The position numbers and the translations under genes were made by a program. Source: Phycisphaerae bacterium (GTDB lineage: Bacteria; Planctomycetota; Phycisphaerae; Phycisphaerales; SM1A02). Taken from it: a DNA stretch of 36,116 bases. The stretch lies in the NCBI GenBank assembly GCA_002683195.1, contig NYSW01000015.1, forward strand, positions 54,617 to 90,732, written 5' to 3'. The notes beneath the pieces are model-generated. The model was not told the DNA's origin, made no database searches, and saw only the letters and a program-made list of their open reading frames with translations. Positions 32,976-36,116 of the stretch are shown piece by piece. Each line of letters begins with the position of its first letter. The stretch's first letter is position 1.

Positions 32976-33015
32976 GAGATCAGACGAGCACCAGTTCGAA
33001 GGTTCTGCTGATCTC
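32976..33015 (+). promoter_or_regulatory. Inverted repeat upstream of the HIT gene
   Basis: GAGATCAG (32976-32983) is repeated in inverse at 33008-33015 with a 24-base gap, ending 34 bases before the ATG. It may be a leader hairpin or operator; its role is unknown. Confidence 0.25.
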
Positions 33016-33049
33016 ACCCAAACTATCGCCTGGCCTGCTGGAAATTTTC

Positions 33050-33466
33050 ATGACCATCTTCGATCGAATCCTTGCCGGTGAACTCCCCTGCCACCGCGTC
33101 CACGAGAACGAGCATGTCCTCGCCTTTCTCGACATCGGCCCTTTGAGCCGTGGGCATGTCCTGGTGATCCCCAAAGAGGCCCGCGCGACCCTGGGAGAAC
33201 TGTCAGACGATGCTGCCGCTGAAATCGGTCGTGTCCTGCCCCGGATCTGCCGCGCGGTCTGCGCCGCGACGGGGGCCACGAGCTACAACGTTCTTCAAAA
33301 CAACGGCTCGGATGCACACCAGGCGGTGATGCATGTCCACTTCCACATCATCCCTCGATTCATCGATCGAACGGAAGCCGACGGCCTGCACCTGACCTGG
33401 CGACCGGGAGAAATGGACGAGGATGGCACCGAGCTGGCGGCGACCATCGCAGCCGCCATCGATTGA
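33050..33466 (+). CDS. HIT-family nucleotide-binding protein (Hint type)
   Basis: 138 residues, complete histidine-triad protein. MTIFDRILAGELPCHRVHENEHVLAFLDIGPLSRGHVLVIPK is the standard N-terminus, and the triad is HVHFHIIPRF near residues 99-108. Hint-type enzymes split AMP from small amidates such as AMP-lysine or aminoacyl-AMP in the cytosol. ATG 33050 is the family start; the frame is open upstream but that sequence is not conserved-looking. Only a weak GGA motif precedes it. It ends 6 bases from the convergent CBM9-like gene. Confidence 0.93.
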   Translation: MTIFDRILAGELPCHRVHENEHVLAFLDIGPLSRGHVLVIPKEARATLGELSDDAAAEIGRVLPRICRAVCAATGATSYNVLQNNGSDAHQAVMHVHFHIIPRFIDRTEADGLHLTWRPGEMDEDGTELAATIAAAID

Positions 33467-33472
33467 AACGGC

Positions 33473-34387
33473 TCATTCGACGAAACGAACGAAACCCCAG
33501 CGTGATGGAACATGCATGTTGATCTCCCACTGGGGAGTCCAGGTCCAATTGCGCTCCGGCCGCCCTTCCACCTTGCGGTAGGCACCGTCGACGACTTCGA
33601 GATCCCACTCGACCCGTGAGAAGTTGATCCGCCAGGAATCTCCGACCCGCGGAACGGCTCGCCGCCGATGCTCGCGAATCGGAGGAACGGTCCATGCGGA
33701 GCCGTCCTCCCGAATCGTCGGCGGCCGGAGGTCTTCAAAGGGAATCGCCAGTTCCACGGTCCAGCCCGCATCGCGATCGCCGGGCTGATTGATGGTGCCA
33801 TCGGGATGAATCGCCCATCGAAGACCATCGCTGTTCCATCCATGTTCCGCAGGGCCGCCGAGTCGATAAGGGCGTTGCAGGAAGAGATCGAAGATGGTTC
33901 CGATCACATTGATCTCGATCTCGTAGTACTCATCACCGTCACCATCGGGATCGATGAAGACCTCGAAATCATGCTCATGAAAAACGATCATGTCGCGGCG
34001 GTCGTAGGTTGCCCAGAGATCGGGTTCCTCCATCTCGCATCCGACGTAGAGATGCGTGGAATCCCACAGCATCTTCAATCGCGTCCGCGCCCACGGGCGT
34101 GGCCGGGTGTCACCTTCGATATCCCGGAAGTCGCGTGTCCACGCCGCTGCAGACCACGGCCCGGCCTCCAGATCACCATCAAAGTCCGGGGTGACCGAAG
34201 CTTTGGGACAGTCGTAGCTCAGGGGCGGATGCTCGACTTCGACCGTCGGCTCCTCGATTCCGCCGGAATCAAGGGCTCGACCGGATTCCGGGGCGCACGC
34301 CACCGGTAGCCCGAACAGGACGAGCCAGGAAAAACCCATCGCTCTGATATCTGACGTGATCTTCCGAAGGATCGGGAATGTGTTCAT
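33473..34387 (-). CDS. Exported family-9-like carbohydrate-binding protein
   Basis: 304 residues. N-terminal hydrophobic segment (MGFSWLVLFGLPVAC, about 17-31) ends in a cysteine, but the residue 3 before it is proline, so a lipoprotein anchor is uncertain. The rest resembles the CBM9-like (DOMON-fold) domain found alone in many planctomycetes. Typical pieces are DFDGDLEAGPWSAAAWTRDFRDIEG, RLKMLWDSTHLYVGCEMEEPDLWAT, FHEHDFEVFIDPDGDGDEYYEIEINVIG and WTVELAIPFEDL. In enzymes this module binds polysaccharide ends. No catalytic domain is attached. ATG 34387 is preceded by TACCGT 7 bases upstream rather than by a ribosome-binding site. Confidence 0.85.
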   Translation of the reverse strand: MNTFPILRKITSDIRAMGFSWLVLFGLPVACAPESGRALDSGGIEEPTVEVEHPPLSYDCPKASVTPDFDGDLEAGPWSAAAWTRDFRDIEGDTRPRPWARTRLKMLWDSTHLYVGCEMEEPDLWATYDRRDMIVFHEHDFEVFIDPDGDGDEYYEIEINVIGTIFDLFLQRPYRLGGPAEHGWNSDGLRWAIHPDGTINQPGDRDAGWTVELAIPFEDLRPPTIREDGSAWTVPPIREHRRRAVPRVGDSWRINFSRVEWDLEVVDGAYRKVEGRPERNWTWTPQWEINMHVPSRWGFVRFVE

Positions 34388-34745
34388 GGCATGAACGGTA
34401 TCGCAGGGCAGGCACGAACCCCGACGGGGCCGAGCTTGGGTCGTCCGAAAAAAAGTTGCGAGAGTGACTTGCCTGCGATGAATTCGGTGACATCTTGTTG
34501 GCACTGACCTCGGCTGAGTTCGCTCAGCCACGGGAGAGGTCGGGAAATGGGAACAACTCAGAGGCCCTTCAATGGCGCCCCTTCCTCGGATCGGCTTCGG
34601 CCCCCGAGGTGACGAGTGAGTTCCTGCCCCTTTTACAAGGCAACCTCATTCAACCAGGGTTCCGTTGGCGGGTTGGCGGAATGCTTCCGCCGTCTCTATT
34701 CGGTGTTGGTGCTTCGGCATCACATTGTCTGATTGGGAGGTCCTT
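34388..34745. other. Divergent spacer with UUCG-capped hairpins
   Basis: 358 bases without a gene. On the plus strand it holds GACCTC/GAGGTC (34506-34511 with 34536-34541) enclosing GGCTGAG-TTCG-CTCAGCC (34512-34529). A second hairpin is CCTCGG/CCGAGG (34584-34589 with 34604-34609), enclosing GGC-TTCG-GCC. A third is GGCGGAA-TGC-TTCCGCC (34675-34691). These could form a structured leader for the GTG-start ORF at 34746. The minus-strand -10 candidate for the CBM9-like gene is also here. No known riboswitch class was recognised. Confidence 0.5.
34395..34400 (-). promoter_or_regulatory. Possible -10 hexamer (TACCGT) of the CBM9-like gene
   Basis: Minus-strand TACCGT, 7 bases before the ATG at 34387. 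It is part of the TANNNT set; no -35 box was found. Confidence 0.28.
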
Positions 34746-35582
34746 GTGGACCCAACGGTTGTCTCACAGACCGAATTAAAGCTTGCTGGTGACCGAGAAA
34801 CGGTCTCCCTCGAGCTCGACCCACGCACCGGGGAGATCACCGCCATCAGCGGAACCCGGGACGCGATCCAGCAGATATCAGCGCTCATCCGGGATGTCCT
34901 CCTGAAACCGGACTCCCAAGACGATTCACATGCCGGCGAAGAAAGACCATTTCTCGCCGGCCGCGGCAAGGCCTGGACGGACCAGGAAGTTCGAAACCGA
35001 GCTTGCCCAAGCAGCATCCTGTCGGCACTACGTGGAGAACGGGAACTCTCCTCCGCCGACTTGCGTCTGACTGAAACCGAGTGCGAGCGGGAATTCCGCT
35101 CGGTTTCGCCAGACGACTCATCGACTCGATCTCGGGAACGGGAACTCCCGGTCGAAGTCGAACCGCACGGTCAAAAGGTCTCCGAAAGAGTCACCATTGA
35201 TCAAAGTCCAGAACCGGACGCACGATCCGGCGGCAGCGGGAACGCCGCCGGATCGTGCCCTGCGGTTGAGATGTCGCTTGCCGATGTGAAGGATCGCTCC
35301 GATTCAGCGCCCGTGTCCAGGGTCTTTTCGACCCCGACGCGGGATCCGCTCCCCCCACGGTCCCTGGGCGAGGGCGACCTCGCCCGGGGATTCTTGGGGA
35401 ACGCCGGATCCGACCGCAAGCCTGAGGCGTCGGAAGATGATGATGGCGAGGACCGAAGCGCCCTCGCGTTTCCATTCCCGTCACCCCCGGGCAGCCGGAA
35501 CGACGCCCCGATCCGGCTCCTTCCAAACGTGCTCCCGAGGTCTGCCGAAATGCAAGCCGGCGACCGAAATGAAATGACTTGA
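34746..35582 (+). CDS. Doubtful hypothetical protein, hairpin-rich coding region
   Basis: 278 residues if read from the GTG at 34746, which has a strong GGGAGG 5 bases upstream. Only the first 60 residues look like a folded protein (ETVSLELDPRTGEITAISGTRDAIQQISALIRDVL). The rest is polar, rich in Arg, Glu, Ser, Pro and Gly, and without a family. An ERE-L/F motif recurs every 16-17 residues (GERELSS, CEREFRS, RERELPV). The DNA carries many inverted repeats over this part, and codon choice is less biased than in neighbours. Either a fast-evolving, disordered protein, or an open frame running by chance across a structured RNA element after a short real N-terminal piece. Confidence 0.4.
   Translation: MDPTVVSQTELKLAGDRETVSLELDPRTGEITAISGTRDAIQQISALIRDVLLKPDSQDDSHAGEERPFLAGRGKAWTDQEVRNRACPSSILSALRGERELSSADLRLTETECEREFRSVSPDDSSTRSRERELPVEVEPHGQKVSERVTIDQSPEPDARSGGSGNAAGSCPAVEMSLADVKDRSDSAPVSRVFSTPTRDPLPPRSLGEGDLARGFLGNAGSDRKPEASEDDDGEDRSALAFPFPSPPGSRNDAPIRLLPNVLPRSAEMQAGDRNEMT
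35021..35257 (+). repeat. Hairpin array with shared CGGGAA apical loops
   Basis: Four inverted repeats. At 35021-35060, GTCGGC/GCCGAC lies outside GGAGA-ACGGGAAC-TCTCC. At 35073-35107, GAAACCGAG/CTCGGTTTC lies outside, with an alternative inner CGAGCGG-GAATT-CCGCTCG. At 35122-35160, CGACT/AGTCG lies outside CGGGA-ACGGGAAC-TCCCG. At 35221-35257, a perfect 14-pair stem carries the loop AGCGGGAAC. The CGGGAA cores start at 35040, 35088, 35139 and 35237 (spacing 48, 51, 98), so a unit of about 49 bases with one empty slot. Stems differ while the loop core is kept. Confidence 0.6.
35343..35411 (+). other. Two-level stem-loop
   Basis: GGATCCG (35343-35349) pairs with CGGATCC (35405-35411). It encloses a 13-pair stem with one G-U pair (35361-35373 with 35378-35390) capped by the tetraloop GCGA. 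It is followed by no U tract and lies inside the doubtful ORF. Confidence 0.45.
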
Positions 35583-35900
35583 GTGACACGACCCTCGCGA
35601 TCGGAGGAAGACACGACCGAACCGCGAGATTGTTCGAAAGGCAGAGGAAATCAGGCCGCCCCGACGTGTGGGGAATCACGAAGGATGCGTCCTGTGAAAT
35701 CGGAGTCCGGCCCGGCCGGCAAGTGATCAAAGGCAGAGGAAATGGCGGATCTACCGCCGGCGTCAACGGTTGCGACGCCACCTGTCCCCAAACGTGGGGG
35801 ACATCCTGAAAGCGACCAGATTCATGAGAAGCCGGCGGAGTCCGGCTCGAGAGAAAGAACTTCGGACATATTTTTCGTCCGAGACGAAAGGACTTGAGAG
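35583..35900 (+). other. Structured leader region before the terminal secreted-protein gene
   Basis: 318 bases without a convincing gene. It contains a 15-base direct repeat (AAAGGCAGAGGAAAT at 35637-35651 and 35729-35743). Inverted repeats are at 35594-35628 (CTCGCG/CGCGAG), 35665-35680 (CGTG-TGGGGAAT-CACG), 35744-35758 (GGCGG/CCGCC), 35783-35803 (TGTCCCC/GGGGACA) and 35830-35847 (AGCCGG-CGGAGT-CCGGCT). Two mutually exclusive hairpins lie just before the ribosome-binding site. A clear promoter was not found. Confidence 0.5.
35862..35889 (+). promoter_or_regulatory. Two mutually exclusive hairpins next to a ribosome-binding site
   Basis: TCGGAC/GTCCGA (35862-35867 with 35877-35882) and TTTCGTC/GACGAAA (35873-35879 with 35883-35889, loop CGA) share bases, so only one can form at a time. 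The second ends next to the AGGA ribosome-binding site at 35889-35892, before the ATG at 35901. It may control translation or mRNA stability; this is inference. Confidence 0.35.
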
Positions 35901-36116
35901 ATGAAGAACTGCACCCTCCTGACCATGGCCGCCGCCGCCGGCATCGCCACCACCGCCACCGCTGACATCACCGGCGCCTACGTCGTCAGCTACTCCGTCA
36001 CCGCCGAAGACTTCGGCGGAACCTCCGTCTCGGTCAACGTCCAGGATCTCTACCTGAGCTCCGATGACGCCGCCGACGTCGGCCTCAACGTGTTCAACAT
36101 GATCATGGCCGACGCC
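35901..36116 (+). CDS. Secreted protein, N-terminal part (gene runs off the window)
   Basis: 72 codons are visible, with no stop before the window ends. A signal peptide is evident: MKNCTLLTMAAAAGIATTATAD, with cleavage expected after ATA at about residue 21. The mature part begins DITGAYVVSYSVTAEDFGG and continues with beta-like, Asp-rich sequence (SVSVNVQDLYLSSDDAADVG). Codons are strongly biased to C-ending forms (GCC, ATC, GTC, CTC), more than in most genes here, which suggests high expression. AGGA lies 8 bases before the ATG. The family cannot be named; a C-terminal sorting signal, if present, would be outside. Confidence 0.75.
   Translation, partial: MKNCTLLTMAAAAGIATTATADITGAYVVSYSVTAEDFGGTSVSVNVQDLYLSSDDAADVGLNVFNMIMADA

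Noticed and set aside
34498..34515. TTGGCAC resembling the -24 element of a sigma-54 promoter.
   Set aside because: The -12 element does not match: the position expected for TTGC reads TCGG. No sigma-54-dependent gene logic follows.
35021..35257. Hairpin array as a CRISPR array or as integron attC sites.
   Set aside because: There are no identical repeats with unique spacers, no cas or integrase genes, and no attC core sites; only the loop core is shared.
34746..35582. N-terminal part of the doubtful ORF as a secretin-type N domain (AISGTRDAIQQISALI).
   Set aside because: The resemblance covers only about 30 residues, and there is no signal peptide or secretin domain after it.
35579..35809. 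Open frame of 76 codons overlapping the end of the doubtful ORF.
   Set aside because: TTG start without a ribosome-binding site, no protein-like pattern, and it runs through the direct repeats and hairpins.
35742..35897. 51-codon open frame starting MADLPPASTVATPP, ending just before the secreted-protein gene.
   Set aside because: The purine-rich motif is only 2 bases from the ATG, the composition is not protein-like, and the frame crosses several hairpins. It could be a leader peptide but is not supported.

Overview
The window reads as a high-GC, gene-dense bacterial chromosome segment. I infer a planctomycete, probably a Phycisphaerae-type lineage. The reasons are the secreted proteins ending in a paired dockerin-like tail with DLGLLLxAWG repeats, the zinc-ribbon pattern CxxCGxDLRG...RCPECG, menaquinone synthesis through aminofutalosine (mqnE), and the many exported proteins without a recognisable family. 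This placement is inference from protein style, not from a marker search. No phage, transposase, plasmid or CRISPR signature was seen.

Layout. 1-3.4 kb (+): metK, an rsmB-type rRNA methyltransferase and a PTS EIIA/PtsN-like protein. 3.4-5.4 kb (-): a CcoG/NapH-like membrane ferredoxin fused to a TPR-like tail. 5.5-7.6 kb (+): a CbpA-type DnaJ and a multi-spanning membrane protein. 7.5-10.3 kb (-): gatB, hpt and a PH-domain membrane protein as a tight, overlapping operon. 10.3-13.2 kb: two cyclophilin-type peptidyl-prolyl isomerases meeting tail to tail at a hairpin terminator, then an exported protein with an internal duplication. 13.26 kb: tRNA-Cys with its own terminator. 13.5-17.6 kb (-): three consecutive secreted proteins with the same dockerin-like tail (a PHB-depolymerase-like esterase, a DNRLRE-type protein and an endonuclease/exonuclease/phosphatase-fold enzyme). 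17.7-20.7 kb (-): a small unknown protein and a long coiled-coil membrane protein. 20.9-22.3 kb (+): mqnE. 22.3-28.5 kb (-): murJ, a lipoprotein, a VanZ-like/zinc-ribbon protein, a ParA ATPase and a large exported protein, very closely packed. 28.6-30.3 kb (+): a stand-alone CBM48-like domain, a MORN-type lipoprotein and a nitroreductase. 30.2-32.9 kb (-): nadC, birA and an exported unknown. 33.05-33.5 kb (+): a HIT protein. 33.5-34.4 kb (-): an exported CBM9-like protein. 34.5-35.9 kb (+): an unusual, hairpin-dense stretch that also carries one poorly conserved-looking ORF. 35.9 kb to the end: the first 72 codons of a secreted protein with strongly biased codons.

Two patterns stand out. First, start sites fall into two classes. 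Some have a clear Shine-Dalgarno sequence; at least eight others mostly lack one and instead have a TANNNT hexamer 6-11 bases before the ATG, as expected for leaderless or nearly leaderless transcripts. Second, 34.5-35.9 kb holds about fifteen inverted repeats. Four of them, at about 49-base spacing (one slot empty), share a CGGGAA-containing apical loop on different stems. This is the best candidate for an undescribed element here, although a repeat in the overlapping protein could explain part of it.
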